From assembly GCA_964450495.1 (NCBI GenBank), contig CAYVFU010000008.1, positions 14,650-78,649 on the forward strand: DNA of 64,000 bases, read 5' to 3'. The stretch's first letter is position 1. Each line of letters opens with the position of its first letter. Origin of the DNA: CALFUK01 sp964450495. GTDB lineage: Bacteria > Bacteroidota > Bacteroidia > Chitinophagales > Saprospiraceae. Below the pieces are notes generated by a model. The model did no database searches and was not told the DNA's origin. It saw nothing but the letters and a program-made list of their open reading frames with translations. The position numbers and the translations under genes are program-made. This document shows positions 48,041 through 57,370 of the stretch, in pieces.

Positions 48041-48620
48041 TCAATAGAGAGAATATCTCTTGAAATGCTTGTTCCTTCTGGTAATTGCGATCACTATAAT
48101 AGTTTGCTTTTAATAAGAATCTGAAAGGTTGTTCATTTTTAATAATCAAGTCAAGAGAGATATTTCCAAATAACTGAACCGAAGGAATCTCAGTCATCAG
48201 TCTTATGGATGGTTTCAAATAATACTTGTATGTGATGTAAAGATTGCCAACATCAGACTTGCTTGACACCTCCTTGACATGAGCTATATATTTTGCTTCT
48301 AGCAGCTTTTCCTTACAATAAAACTGGAAATTTCGCCAATCACTGGAATTATAAGAGAATTTTGATAACTCTAAAGCAAAACCATTGATGCCATTTTGTT
48401 TGATGAAATTGAATTTTTGCGTCCCTTTATTTGAGGATAAAAAATCAATATAGGAGATCGCTACATCGTCAATCATTTGAAAACCCCAATTTTGCATGGA
48501 TTTTAAAGAATCCTCAGTATTCATGGACTTATCGTTGAGCTGTTCCTTAAGAAAAATGGGGTTATTTTCTTTATTTCTAAGGGCAGAAATTTGCTTTTTT
48601 ATACTGTCAAACCAATTCAA
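48033..48620 (-). CDS. Hypothetical protein
   Basis: The 195-residue protein is started at TTG (48620), since no ATG is in a better place; the true start could be slightly upstream. The N-terminal third is helical and charged (FDSIKKQISALRNKENN, LKEQLNDKSMNTEDSLKSM). The rest alternates strands and helices with many aromatic residues (ISYIDFLSSNKGTQKFNFI, NLYITYKYYLKPSIRLMTEI). No signal peptide, membrane helix or known motif. Base composition is AT-rich, similar to the hydrolase gene next to it. Not assignable to a family by eye. Confidence 0.6.
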   Translation of the reverse strand: MNWFDSIKKQISALRNKENNPIFLKEQLNDKSMNTEDSLKSMQNWGFQMIDDVAISYIDFLSSNKGTQKFNFIKQNGINGFALELSKFSYNSSDWRNFQFYCKEKLLEAKYIAHVKEVSSKSDVGNLYITYKYYLKPSIRLMTEIPSVQLFGNISLDLIIKNEQPFRFLLKANYYSDRNYQKEQAFQEIFSLLRS

Positions 48621-48851
48621 TAGGACGTGTTTATAATCTTTACAACAATCTCAAATTCAAATAGTTGGATAAATTTTCTTAACTAAATTGAACTTTTGAC
48701 TAGCACTTAACGTCTATTTAGTATAACTTTGAATAGCATTTGAGTTTTTTATGTAAAGCATCTCACATTTCTTTGTTCTCGTTTTTCGTTACTAAGTAGG
48801 TTTTTGTTTTGCGTTATTTTGCTCTATTTTTTTATATTTTAATTTTTTATA
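48621..48851. promoter_or_regulatory. AT-rich leader/promoter region of the RRM gene
   Basis: A 231-bp non-coding stretch, extremely T-rich in its last 70 bp (TTTTTTTATATTTTAATTTTTTATA before the ATG, in pieces). Such U-rich, weakly structured leaders are common for cold-inducible RNA-binding proteins. No clear TAnnTTTG box; GTTATTTTG near 48813 is the nearest. Confidence 0.3.
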
Positions 48852-49151
48852 ATGAACATTTTTGTTGCAAAACTTTCTTACAACACGAGTGAAGATCAAG
48901 TAAGATCAGCTTTCGAATCATTTGGACAGGTAGATTCTGTCAAAATTATTACCGATAAATTTGACGGTAGATCAAAAGGTTATGGCTTCGTAGAGATGCC
49001 AAATGACGCTGAAGGTCTAGCGGCTATCGATGACTTAAACGATAGCGAAATGGATGGTAGACAAATCGTGGTTAAAAAGGCTCGTCCTAGAGAAGATAAC
49101 AACCGTCGAGGTGGCGGTGGCGGAGGCGGCGGATTTAACAGAAGATACTAG
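48852..49151 (+). CDS. RNA-binding protein with one RRM and Gly-rich tail
   Basis: The 99-residue protein has an RRM at 1-78 with RNP2 IFVAKL (3-8) and RNP1 KGYGFVEM (42-49, with the stacking aromatic residues Tyr44 and Phe46). The basic Gly-rich tail is RREDNN-like, then RRGGGGGGGGFNRRY. Such small RRM proteins occur in cyanobacteria and Bacteroidota and are often abundant and cold-regulated. It is probably a general RNA chaperone. Monocistronic, with a T-rich leader and a very strong terminator. Confidence 0.93.
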   Translation: MNIFVAKLSYNTSEDQVRSAFESFGQVDSVKIITDKFDGRSKGYGFVEMPNDAEGLAAIDDLNDSEMDGRQIVVKKARPREDNNRRGGGGGGGGFNRRY

Positions 49152-49180
49152 TCTTCGGTTAAATACCAAGTCCTTAATAA

Positions 49181-49211
49181 AAAGACCTTGCAATTTTCTT
49201 GCAAGGTCTTT
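49181..49211 (+). terminator. Strong bidirectional terminator (RRM gene / SH3 gene)
   Basis: AAAGACCTTGCAA (49181-49193) pairs perfectly with TTGCAAGGTCTTT (49199-49211) around TTTTC. A-tract on the left and T-tract on the right make it usable from both strands; it sits between convergent genes. Confidence 0.85.
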
Positions 49212-49212
49212 T

Positions 49213-49719
49213 TTAGTTTATGGCTTTTGCTTTCTTAAGATAATTGCCCCATACCCATCCTACCTCAGAATTGAATTCAATCTTGCACCAACTGCCCGAT
49301 TCTCCTCCCACAACATAGGTTTCTGAATCAAAGAGCAAAATATTTACAAGTGATGAATCCGGAATTTGAAACAATACTTCTGATTGGATACTAGGTTTTG
49401 ACCTGACATTCAATTTATCAGAATCTATGTTTACAATAGCAACATCTTTTTTTCTGATAACAGAGAAGTCTTGTATTACCAGATTTAGAGAATCTATCGT
49501 TCTGTCTCTTTGTTTTAGCACATTGAGTAATCCATCTCTACTATAATGAGAAATTTGATCTGGAGATTCACTAAACATCTCTCCAATTGAACTAACGGTT
49601 CGTAATGGGCTTCTATCCGCAATCATAGATAGAAACAACCAAATGATGCTGACTACCAATAAGAATGTCAAAATCCTTTTTGAGCTTATCCCTTTCTGCC
49701 GTTTATCTCCATATCCCAT
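49213..49719 (-). CDS. Membrane-anchored SH3b-domain protein
   Basis: The 168-residue protein has a basic N-terminus (MGYGDKRQKGISSKR), one membrane helix (ILTFLLVVSIIWLFLSMI, about 16-33) and a helical linker (about 55-90, GLLNVLKQRDRTIDSLNLVI). A C-terminal bacterial SH3 domain follows (about 95-165, DKLNVRSKPSIQSEVLFQI, then WCKIEFNSEVGWVWGNYL). SH3b domains bind cell-wall or other periplasmic ligands, so the C-terminus is likely periplasmic. Upstream on the same strand is the S41 peptidase, separated by 48 bp, which may be functionally linked to wall maintenance (inference). Confidence 0.85.
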   Translation of the reverse strand: MGYGDKRQKGISSKRILTFLLVVSIIWLFLSMIADRSPLRTVSSIGEMFSESPDQISHYSRDGLLNVLKQRDRTIDSLNLVIQDFSVIRKKDVAIVNIDSDKLNVRSKPSIQSEVLFQIPDSSLVNILLFDSETYVVGGESGSWCKIEFNSEVGWVWGNYLKKAKAIN

Positions 49720-49767
49720 AACACAAAGTTACACATTGAGCATTATCTGTGCTTGCCTTTTGATGTA

Positions 49768-51252
49768 CTAATATCGAATTCCTAATCGATTAAATGTTCC
49801 GTCGTTCATTCGCTTCACCGCTTCCTTGATAACTTTATCTTCTTTTGTAATAGTCTCATAATACTGGTCCGTGTCAAACAGTAATGCTGCGAGCCATCCC
49901 TTTACTTCTGCAAGACTTCTACCACTAATGGAAGCATCTTTTTGATTAATGTATGCTTGTATTTCTTTGCTGGACAGTAAATCTTGAAGATCCCCATACT
50001 CATTTTTCAGCTTGTCTTTATTTTCGAAAAAATACTGTGCCATATACTTATAAGGTATGGAAGGAGCTTTCACAAATTGATTTGGATAAAAAATATCGGG
50101 TACTACTCCTGCACCGAGGGAATAAATTTCACGGCCTGACATTGTGTGTGCGATGTTCGTCTCATTTAAAAAATTTGCAGACTCGCTGCCAACAAATACT
50201 TCACTAGGAAAGACAAGTGTATTGTTGTCAGGACGTTGCACAGCATTGCCAGTAGGTCTAAAATATTTGCTGATTGTCAAACGTAAAGCAGAACTGTCAC
50301 TAAATCCGTAAGACTGCTGAATAAGTCCTTTTCCAAAAGTAGGCGCCCCCATTATTAATGCTCTGTCCCAATCTTGAATAGCACCACAAAACACCTCGCT
50401 AGCTGACGCGGTATAGCCATCTGTAAGGATAATTATTTTGCCTTTTTGAATATCACCATCGGCCTCACAAATGTGATCTTGACGATCTGCAATTACCCCA
50501 TCTGTATAATTGATTAAATTACCTTTCTTTAAAAACAAAGATGATAGGTCTATAGATGCTGTGAATACACCACCATTATTGCCACGCATATCTAGCACCA
50601 AATCTTCCATTCCGATACGTTGCAATTCTTCATAGGCAGTGGTAAACTCTTCAATTGTTTTCTGTGTAAACTTGATCATTTTTATATACCCAATATCATT
50701 CGTCAACATGAATGATGTCTCCACACTAATTAATGGAACTCTTGCTCTTGATAGCTTTTTCTGAATTAATTCCTTATTTCTGTAAAGCAGTAAATCAACT
50801 TCAGTTCCAGGATTACCCTTTAACATCTCATTGATTTCATAAAGAGCTAATCGCTCTAGAGATCTTCCATTTACCTCAATAAGTACATCTCCTTTCTCCA
50901 AGTTAGCTGCTTCGGCGGCGCTTCCTTTAACTACAGCTGTTATGTGAGGAAAATTATCAATCACGATTAGGTTTGTCCCAATGCCAATAAATTGAGTTCC
51001 TTCATCATTTTCTTTTTGCTTTCTTAACTCTTCAGCTGATTGATATACAGAATATGGATCTAGCTCAGCCGCGACGGCTTTCAATGCAGCTTCCACAAGT
51101 GCATTTGAATTAACAGAATCAACATAATATTCATTGATGTAATACATGGCCCAATCCAATTTCTTACCATCTTCTTTGGCATAATAGGTTTCTTCTTGAC
51201 CAAAGGAAAAAATTGGTAAAAGGATTATTACACAGAAAAGAACTTTTCTCAT
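49768..51252 (-). CDS. S41 family C-terminal processing peptidase
   Basis: Started at ATG 51252 (MRKVLFCVIILLPIFSFGQ, a signal peptide) rather than at the GTG two codons earlier; 494 residues. It has an S41 N-terminal helix region and a PDZ domain (about 85-165, IGIGTNLIV, AAEAANLEKGDVLIEVNGRS). The protease core contains DIGYIKMIKFTQKT, LDMRGNNGGV and TASASEVFCGAIQDW (281-295, nucleophile Ser). TFGKGLIQ carries the catalytic Lys308. It is a periplasmic Ser-Lys protease that trims C-termini of exported proteins. Downstream gene is the SH3b protein. Confidence 0.92.
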   Translation of the reverse strand: MRKVLFCVIILLPIFSFGQEETYYAKEDGKKLDWAMYYINEYYVDSVNSNALVEAALKAVAAELDPYSVYQSAEELRKQKENDEGTQFIGIGTNLIVIDNFPHITAVVKGSAAEAANLEKGDVLIEVNGRSLERLALYEINEMLKGNPGTEVDLLLYRNKELIQKKLSRARVPLISVETSFMLTNDIGYIKMIKFTQKTIEEFTTAYEELQRIGMEDLVLDMRGNNGGVFTASIDLSSLFLKKGNLINYTDGVIADRQDHICEADGDIQKGKIIILTDGYTASASEVFCGAIQDWDRALIMGAPTFGKGLIQQSYGFSDSSALRLTISKYFRPTGNAVQRPDNNTLVFPSEVFVGSESANFLNETNIAHTMSGREIYSLGAGVVPDIFYPNQFVKAPSIPYKYMAQYFFENKDKLKNEYGDLQDLLSSKEIQAYINQKDASISGRSLAEVKGWLAALLFDTDQYYETITKEDKVIKEAVKRMNDGTFNRLGIRY

Positions 51253-51284
51253 AATCACAAACGTACTAGCTTATTAAAAAAAAA

Positions 51285-52415
51285 TTACAGAGGGACAATC
51301 GCCCTAAATAGGGAACAATCAGCAATAGAACTTATAGTATACGAAATACCTTCCTCGACAAAAAAAGACATTCCTCCAGAACAAGATAACTCTTGACCTT
51401 CCGTAGTTATTGTGACTTCTCCTTGCAAACAAAAGTAACATTCTGACGAAGTACTGTGAAGACTTAATTGGTGTGTGGATTCTAGGTCGATTTGGTGAAC
51501 TTCAAATTCTTTTGCAGGACTCTTGTAAACAAACAAATTTGATTCCTTTTCTTGAGCCTTAATGACTTGAGGGTCTATTGGTGTAAAATCTAGATGTGAC
51601 AACAACAAATCAATATCGATATGTTTTGGCGTAAGACCAGCTCTAAATACATTGTCAGAGTTCGCCATGATCTCTACATTTTGACCTTCTAGATAAGCAT
51701 GTGGAATGCCAGCTTCTTGATATATCGCTTCACCCTTTTTCAAATGAACAAGGTTGTAAAAATAGATAGAGAAGATACCTTTATCATTACCATATTGCTC
51801 AAATGCTTTTGCTGCCCAATAGTGCGGTTCACTTTTTATATTCGAATCAACCGTCTGCAAATACCTAGACAATTCATTTAAAATAGAATCACAAGATTCC
51901 TTGCTAAGATTCATCACATAAGCATAGAAAGACTGGATATCAGTTAAGTGTGATTGAAGCGATTGGAAGGCAGGAATGGTAGTACAAATTTGCTTTATTT
52001 GATCTAATGAGCGGAAGCCATGGAGCAGCCAAAAATCACCAAGCGCAACCATTAATTCCGGTTTGTGATTATTGTCTTTAAACACTCTGTTGACTGCATC
52101 AAGTGGAATTCCCTTTTCATTCTCTTGTTGGAATCCTATTTCGGCTTGTTCTTTTGACGGATGAGATTGAATGGACAACATTTGATTGACGTCTAAAATT
52201 TTCAACAAAAATGGCAGTGAAGTCAATTCATCCAGATTGGTCCAAATATCATTTTTCTTTATTTGAGCAACACCTCGGTGATGTACACCTAGCCAATATT
52301 CTGCAAATGGTTTTGACTCTTTATTTTCTATACTCAAAAGAGATGGTATAAATTGTTTGCCACCCCACGCATAATGCTGTACTGCTCCCTTTAGGGGAAA
52401 AATGTTTTTACTCAT
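51285..52415 (-). CDS. manA: Mannose-6-phosphate isomerase, class I
   Basis: The 376-residue cupin enzyme has the zinc motif SIQSHPSKEQAE (near 105), DNNHKPELMVALGDFW and the substrate pocket GIPHAYLEGQNVEIMANSDN followed by FRAGLTPKHIDID. Substrate-binding and catalytic His, Glu and Arg residues are all present. It interconverts mannose-6-P and fructose-6-P, feeding GDP-mannose for envelope glycans. Its first 4 bp overlap the end of pgi, so both hexose-phosphate isomerases are translated as a pair. Confidence 0.93.
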   Translation of the reverse strand: MSKNIFPLKGAVQHYAWGGKQFIPSLLSIENKESKPFAEYWLGVHHRGVAQIKKNDIWTNLDELTSLPFLLKILDVNQMLSIQSHPSKEQAEIGFQQENEKGIPLDAVNRVFKDNNHKPELMVALGDFWLLHGFRSLDQIKQICTTIPAFQSLQSHLTDIQSFYAYVMNLSKESCDSILNELSRYLQTVDSNIKSEPHYWAAKAFEQYGNDKGIFSIYFYNLVHLKKGEAIYQEAGIPHAYLEGQNVEIMANSDNVFRAGLTPKHIDIDLLLSHLDFTPIDPQVIKAQEKESNLFVYKSPAKEFEVHQIDLESTHQLSLHSTSSECYFCLQGEVTITTEGQELSCSGGMSFFVEEGISYTISSIADCSLFRAIVPL

Positions 52416-54061
52416 CTCCAGGATTTGTATGCATTGATTAATCCATTTGTTGACGCATCATGGCTACTGATCTCTTCAGCAGATTCCAATTCAGGTAAAA
52501 TCTTTTTCGCAAGTTGTTTTCCTAATTCAACACCCCACTGATCAAAACTAAATACATTCCATATGTAGCCTTGGACAAATATCTTGTGTTCGTACATTGC
52601 AATCAATTGGCCCAATGTATAGGGAGCTAGCTTTTTCACCAAAATGGAGTTCGTTGGTCTATTTCCTTCAAACACTTTATACGGAACGATCGCTTTATAT
52701 TCGGATTCGCCTATACCTTTATTTTTAAATTCTGCTATGACTTGAGCTTCTGTTTTGCCAAGCATTAAAGCTTCTGTCTGAGCAAAAAAGTTTGACAATA
52801 ACTTGTCGTGGTGGTCACCTATAGGATTATGACTTTGTGCTACACCGATAAAATCGCAAGGAATTAATTTTGTGCCTTGATGTATTAATTGATAGAATGC
52901 ATGTTGGCCATTTGTCCCTGGTTCTCCCCATAAAATTGGTCCTGTTTGATAATCGATTTTTTGTCCTGCTCTATCTGTAGATTTACCATTGCTCTCCATG
53001 TTACCTTGTTGGAAATACGCTGGGAATCTATGAAGGTATTGATCGTATGGTAAAATAGCTTCAGATTCAGCTTCAAAGAAATTGTTATACCAGATGCCGA
53101 TTAAAGCGAGGATAACAGGAATGTTTTTTTCAAAAGAAGTTGTCTTGAAATGCTTGTCCATGTTGCCAAGACCATTCAATAATTCTTCAAAATGATTATA
53201 GCCTATGGTTAATGCAATCGACATTCCTATTGCACTAGATAATGAATACCTCCCACCAACCCAGTCCCAAAATCCGAAAACATTTTTTTCAGTAATTCCA
53301 AACTCAGTTGCACCTTGTATATTCGTAGACAATGCAGCAAAATGGAGTTTGATGTCTTCTTCTTTACCACCATTTTTTAAAAACCAATCTTTTGCAGATC
53401 TGGCATTAGTCATCGTTTCTTGTGTAGTAAACGTTTTAGAAGCTATTAGAAAAAGTGTTTCTTCAGGGTTTACTTTCTTTAACACTTCTGAAAGATGGGT
53501 ACCATCAATATTGGATACAAAATAGGAGTCCATGCCATCAAGCCAATAGGGCTTTAATGCTTCTGTCACCATGACCGGACCCAAATCAGAACCTCCTATT
53601 CCGATGTTGACTATGGTTGAAATTTTCTTGCCAGAATAACCAACATGGGAGCCATTATGAATACTTGCACAAAATGCTTCCATTCGCTTCTGAACCGCTT
53701 TGACTTCATCTGTGACGTTGATGCCATTAAGAATAACATCTTGCTCATTTTGTTGCCTTAAAGCGGTGTGGAGTACTGCACGATTTTCTGTTTCATTAAT
53801 TTTAGAACCAGAAAACATTGCTTCTATGCCGCTTTCAAGATTAACAGCTTTAGCTAGAGATACCAGTAATTCTAGTGTCTTAGTGGTTATTCTGTTTTTT
53901 GAAAAATCAAGCAATATGTCTTCATGAATAATTGAAAGCACTTTAAATCTTTTATTATCAGATTCAAATAAATCTTTCATTTCTACTTCTGCCATCTGCT
54001 CGAAATGCTCTTTTAGCTTTTTCCACTCAAGAGTCTTCGTCGGATTTATCTTTTCTAACAT
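52412..54061 (-). CDS. pgi: Glucose-6-phosphate isomerase
   Basis: Started at ATG 54061 (MLEKINPTKTLEWKKLKEHF), which aligns with the E. coli N-terminus; 549 residues. PGI signatures: IGIGGSDLGPVMVTEAL, SKTFTTQETMTNA, WDWVGGRYSLSSAIGMSIAL, GTNGQHAFYQLIHQGTK and the C-terminal SFDQWGVELGKQLAKKIL. The catalytic His, Glu and Lys residues lie in these motifs. It interconverts glucose-6-P and fructose-6-P. Overlaps manA by 4 bp downstream. Confidence 0.97.
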   Translation of the reverse strand: MLEKINPTKTLEWKKLKEHFEQMAEVEMKDLFESDNKRFKVLSIIHEDILLDFSKNRITTKTLELLVSLAKAVNLESGIEAMFSGSKINETENRAVLHTALRQQNEQDVILNGINVTDEVKAVQKRMEAFCASIHNGSHVGYSGKKISTIVNIGIGGSDLGPVMVTEALKPYWLDGMDSYFVSNIDGTHLSEVLKKVNPEETLFLIASKTFTTQETMTNARSAKDWFLKNGGKEEDIKLHFAALSTNIQGATEFGITEKNVFGFWDWVGGRYSLSSAIGMSIALTIGYNHFEELLNGLGNMDKHFKTTSFEKNIPVILALIGIWYNNFFEAESEAILPYDQYLHRFPAYFQQGNMESNGKSTDRAGQKIDYQTGPILWGEPGTNGQHAFYQLIHQGTKLIPCDFIGVAQSHNPIGDHHDKLLSNFFAQTEALMLGKTEAQVIAEFKNKGIGESEYKAIVPYKVFEGNRPTNSILVKKLAPYTLGQLIAMYEHKIFVQGYIWNVFSFDQWGVELGKQLAKKILPELESAEEISSHDASTNGLINAYKSWR

Positions 54062-54133
54062 CCCACAAATGTAGTCCAATCTCTAGGTATTGTCTATAAT
54101 TAATGATTAACTTAATGTAAAGAACAAGCAAGG

Positions 54134-54499
54134 ATGACAAAGAAAAAACGAATTGGGTCAATTGGTGAAATAGAGGCCAATGCATTTCTCATTAAAGAAG
54201 GATACACCATACTTGAACAGAATTGGCGATTCCATCATGCAGAAATAGATATCATAGCAAAGAAAAATGAAGCATTGATTTTTATAGAGGTAAAAGCCAG
54301 AACAAGCGACAAATTTGGCAAGCCCGAATGGCTGGTAAAGAGACAACAACAACGATTAATCTCAAATGCGGCGAAAGCGTACATGAGGAAAGTCAACCAC
54401 GAATGGATAATACGATTTGATATAATTGGAATTTTGACTAATAGTAATGGAAAGATAATACGACTCACCCACGTGAAAGATGCATTTTTTGATCCGTGA
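54134..54499 (+). CDS. YraN/UPF0102 family nuclease-fold protein
   Basis: The 121-residue protein has the family opening GSIGEIEANAFLIKEGYTIL, NWRFHHAEIDIIAKKNEALIFIEVKAR (Asp and ExK of a PD-(D/E)xK-like core) and KRQQQRLISNAAKAYM. The fold is that of Holliday-junction-resolvase-type nucleases, but no activity is established for the family. Cytoplasmic. Divergent from pgi with 72 bp between them, convergent with comF. Length matches the family norm of about 120. Confidence 0.92.
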   Translation: MTKKKRIGSIGEIEANAFLIKEGYTILEQNWRFHHAEIDIIAKKNEALIFIEVKARTSDKFGKPEWLVKRQQQRLISNAAKAYMRKVNHEWIIRFDIIGILTNSNGKIIRLTHVKDAFFDP

Positions 54500-54566
54500 A
54501 ACTTAGTGTCGCATAAGAATGTCTGCATTCAATTCACGCAAATTTACAGCACCTATGACCTATCCG

Positions 54567-55268
54567 TCATTCCACTGGAAGCGCCACACATCCAACGCTA
54601 ATTCGTATATTATCGAGGGTATTTAATACATTAATACATCCTTTGAGTGTTGCTCCAGTTGTAATAACATCGTCTATAAGTAAGATATGTTTTCCTATCA
54701 ACGCTTTCTTTGATTGCAGTGTAAAAGCATTTTTCAAAGATTTTAGACGAAGTGATTTAGATTTTCCTGTCTGTGTATTTGTTCCTTTTGATCGACTTAT
54801 TGAATCTTTGAAAATAGATATTCCTGTTTTAGATGATATTCCTTTACATATTTCAAAAGACTGATTGTACCCTCTGAAAATAAATTTTTTTCTGTGCAGC
54901 GGTACTGGAATCAGACAGTCTATTTCTTCTTTGTTTAATATGTTTCCAAATCGTTCACCAAATAGTTTGCCGAGTTCAAAACCAACTTCGGGACGATGGT
55001 TGTACTTTAATTCTTTGATGCAATGTTCTATTTTACTTTCGACATCCATAGCAAATAGGGCGATGGCATTTTCTATAATATAACTAGAGTCAAAAAGAGA
55101 AATTATTCTATTTTCCTTAGGCACAAGTCCCGTATGGGAATAGGGCAAATCATCGTTACATAAATCACAAAACAATGTGACTTCAGACTGAGGGTATTTT
55201 GCACATCCTGGGCATAAGACTGGATAGACCACTTGACTAAGGTCTTTCAGTAAAGTTGTAAAGTTCAT
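54567..55268 (-). CDS. ComF family phosphoribosyltransferase-like protein
   Basis: The 233-residue protein has an N-terminal four-Cys zinc motif (CPGC near residue 18-21 and CDLC near 34-37). A PRTase domain follows with CLIPVPLHRKKFIFRGYNQSFEICKG and the PRPP loop HILLIDDVITTGATLKGC. ComF is needed for DNA uptake in naturally competent bacteria and may link to primosome or PRPP functions; many non-competent bacteria also have it. No other competence gene is near. Transcribed after the DUF1080 gene region in the same direction, 29 bp apart. Confidence 0.92.
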   Translation of the reverse strand: MNFTTLLKDLSQVVYPVLCPGCAKYPQSEVTLFCDLCNDDLPYSHTGLVPKENRIISLFDSSYIIENAIALFAMDVESKIEHCIKELKYNHRPEVGFELGKLFGERFGNILNKEEIDCLIPVPLHRKKFIFRGYNQSFEICKGISSKTGISIFKDSISRSKGTNTQTGKSKSLRLKSLKNAFTLQSKKALIGKHILLIDDVITTGATLKGCINVLNTLDNIRISVGCVALPVE

Positions 55269-55297
55269 ATATTCTTTGCTTCTACTTTTAAATTACA

Positions 55298-56161
55298 TCA
55301 TAAGTTTCTTGCCCATATGTTTCTGAATCTAACTTTGTCTCCATGATCTTGTAGAAGTAATGGCATCTTATCCGGATGAGCGATATAGTGGGCCTCACCT
55401 ATATAGACGCATGGCCCCTTTACAGCTACATGATTTTGTATAAGCACACCATTGTGAAACGCTGTCACGTAAGCAGGTGATTCCAGTTCGCCATTGGCAT
55501 CGAATTTAGGTGCTGTAAATATGACGTCATAGGACTGCCATTCTCCTGGTGGTTTAGATGCATTGACTAAAGGAATATGCTGTTTATACAGTGCACCTGC
55601 TTGTCCATTTGGATAGGTTATATTCTCATATGAGTTCAATACTTGGATCTCATACAGGCCCATAAAAAAGATACCACTATTACTGTACATTTGATCTTTC
55701 TTTCCAGGATCTTCTGGAGATAACCATTCTATATGCAGCTGCATATCGCCGAAAGATTCTTTGGTCTCTATAGCTCCTTTTCCAGGGTTTACAATCATTG
55801 CACCATCCTTGACAATCCATTCTGCTACAGTATATTCTTGTGCTGATAATCTAGCTTTCAAGATGGATTCTGCATGATCCATTCTTGCTCCATACTCATA
55901 TTTTGGATTATGCCATGCTGATAAATCCTTGCCATCAAAGAGGACAATGGCATCAGAAGGTGCGGAACTTAGAAAGCCAGGAGTTACTTTTTCTGGAACT
56001 GGTTCCCATTGTTCTGAAGCTTTCCATGGAGCTGTTTTGCCCAGCTCTGCCCAATCCAATTCAATGACTTCGACTTCTTTGGCTTTGTCAGGAGAAATTT
56101 GTGCGTAAGCATAACAAAAAGTCGTGAGCGTAAGGAGGATAATTAATGTATACTTATTCAT
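55298..56161 (-). CDS. Secreted DUF1080 (3-keto-disaccharide hydrolase-type) protein
   Basis: The 287-residue protein has a signal peptide (MNKYTLIILLTLTTFCYAYAQ). A concanavalin-like domain follows, with ALFDGKDLSAW-type IVLFDGKDLSAWHN, WIVKDGAMIVNPGKGAIETK, FGDMQLHIEW, NSGIFFMGLYEIQVLNS, GQAGALYKQ, PPGEWQSYDVIF and the ending KVRFRNIWAR. These are the standard DUF1080/PF06439 landmarks. Members are found with sugar 3-oxidoreductases and can hydrolyse 3-keto-glycosides; others are only presumed carbohydrate binders. No oxidoreductase is adjacent here. Extracytoplasmic. Confidence 0.9.
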   Translation of the reverse strand: MNKYTLIILLTLTTFCYAYAQISPDKAKEVEVIELDWAELGKTAPWKASEQWEPVPEKVTPGFLSSAPSDAIVLFDGKDLSAWHNPKYEYGARMDHAESILKARLSAQEYTVAEWIVKDGAMIVNPGKGAIETKESFGDMQLHIEWLSPEDPGKKDQMYSNSGIFFMGLYEIQVLNSYENITYPNGQAGALYKQHIPLVNASKPPGEWQSYDVIFTAPKFDANGELESPAYVTAFHNGVLIQNHVAVKGPCVYIGEAHYIAHPDKMPLLLQDHGDKVRFRNIWARNL

Positions 56162-56320
56162 TTGAATTAATTATGTCAAGTGAAAATATAAAAGTGTTTA
56201 AACAAATTAGTGTTCTGGAGAAATTAAAAACAATTTGTTCAATACAACACGTTTGATTTTTTGGCAACAGTTATGATTTTAATATTATCTTGCCATTCCA
56301 TTATAAGACACAATTAGAAC

Positions 56321-57370
56321 ATGATAGACATAGCATTATTAAGTAAAGTTTGTAAGGTGCCAGGTGCTCCAGGTTATGAGCAACGAGTAAGAGAATTGGT
56401 TATTAAAGAGTTAGATGGTTATGTTGATGAGATTGAATTAGACCCTATGGGCAATGTAATTGCTATTAAGAGAGGCGAAGATGATACAAGAGTTATGTTG
56501 GCTTCACATATGGATGAGATAAGTTTTGTCGTCAGCTATATTGATGAAGAAGGTTTTTTGCGCATACATCCCTTAGGAGGATTCGATCCAAAAACACTGA
56601 CGGCTCAGCGAGTCATAGTACATGGTAAGAAGGATATTGTAGGTGTCATGGGGAGCAAGCCGATTCACATCATGAAGCCTGAAGAACGCAAAAAAATGCC
56701 TGCAGTGACAGACTTCTTTATTGATACAGGCTTGTCTAAAAAAGAAGTGGATAAGTTGATTTCTCCAGGCGATGTTGTTACACGAGAAAGAGAATTAATC
56801 GAAATGGGCAATTGCGTCAATTCAAAATCTCTCGACAATAGAGTTTCTGTGTACATACAGATAGAGGTCATGAAAATGTTAGCTGACAAAAAAGTGCCAT
56901 ATGACATCTATGCGACGTTTACGGTTCAGGAAGAGATAGGTCTTCGTGGAGCTATTGCTTCAGCGTCAGGGATCAATCCAGATTTTGCGATTGCTATGGA
57001 TGTGACATTGGCATGTGATGTGCCAGATACATTGCCACAAAACTATATCACCAAACTTGGAAAGGGAACAGCCATTAAAGTCTTAGATGGTATGACTGTT
57101 TGTGATTACAGAATGGTTAATTTCATGAAAGAACAAGCAAATAAGAAGAAGATTCCTTATCAAATGGAAATATTACCTGCTGGTGGTACAGATACGGCAG
57201 GGTTGCAAAGACACTCCAATGGTGGGTCAATTGCTGGTGCTTTATCTATTCCATTGAGATACATGCACTCACATATAGAAATGGTCAACAAATCCGATAT
57301 TCAAGCGACAATAGATTTGCTCAAAGCATGTTTGCTTAATATTGATAAGTATAATTGGAATTTTAGATAA
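56321..57370 (+). CDS. M42 family aminopeptidase
   Basis: The 349-residue protein has the M42 zinc-cluster motifs: LASHMDEISFVVSYI (His), NCVNSKSLDNRVSVY (Asp), FTVQEEIGLRGA (two Glu, general base), AIAMDVTLACDVP (Asp) and the late MHSHIEM (His). PAGGTDTAGLQ is also typical. These enzymes form large tetrahedral complexes that degrade short peptides in the cytoplasm; older annotations call them endoglucanases. The stop shares one base with the start of the pterin dehydratase gene, so they are translationally coupled, though no functional link is known. Confidence 0.93.
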   Translation: MIDIALLSKVCKVPGAPGYEQRVRELVIKELDGYVDEIELDPMGNVIAIKRGEDDTRVMLASHMDEISFVVSYIDEEGFLRIHPLGGFDPKTLTAQRVIVHGKKDIVGVMGSKPIHIMKPEERKKMPAVTDFFIDTGLSKKEVDKLISPGDVVTRERELIEMGNCVNSKSLDNRVSVYIQIEVMKMLADKKVPYDIYATFTVQEEIGLRGAIASASGINPDFAIAMDVTLACDVPDTLPQNYITKLGKGTAIKVLDGMTVCDYRMVNFMKEQANKKKIPYQMEILPAGGTDTAGLQRHSNGGSIAGALSIPLRYMHSHIEMVNKSDIQATIDLLKACLLNIDKYNWNFR

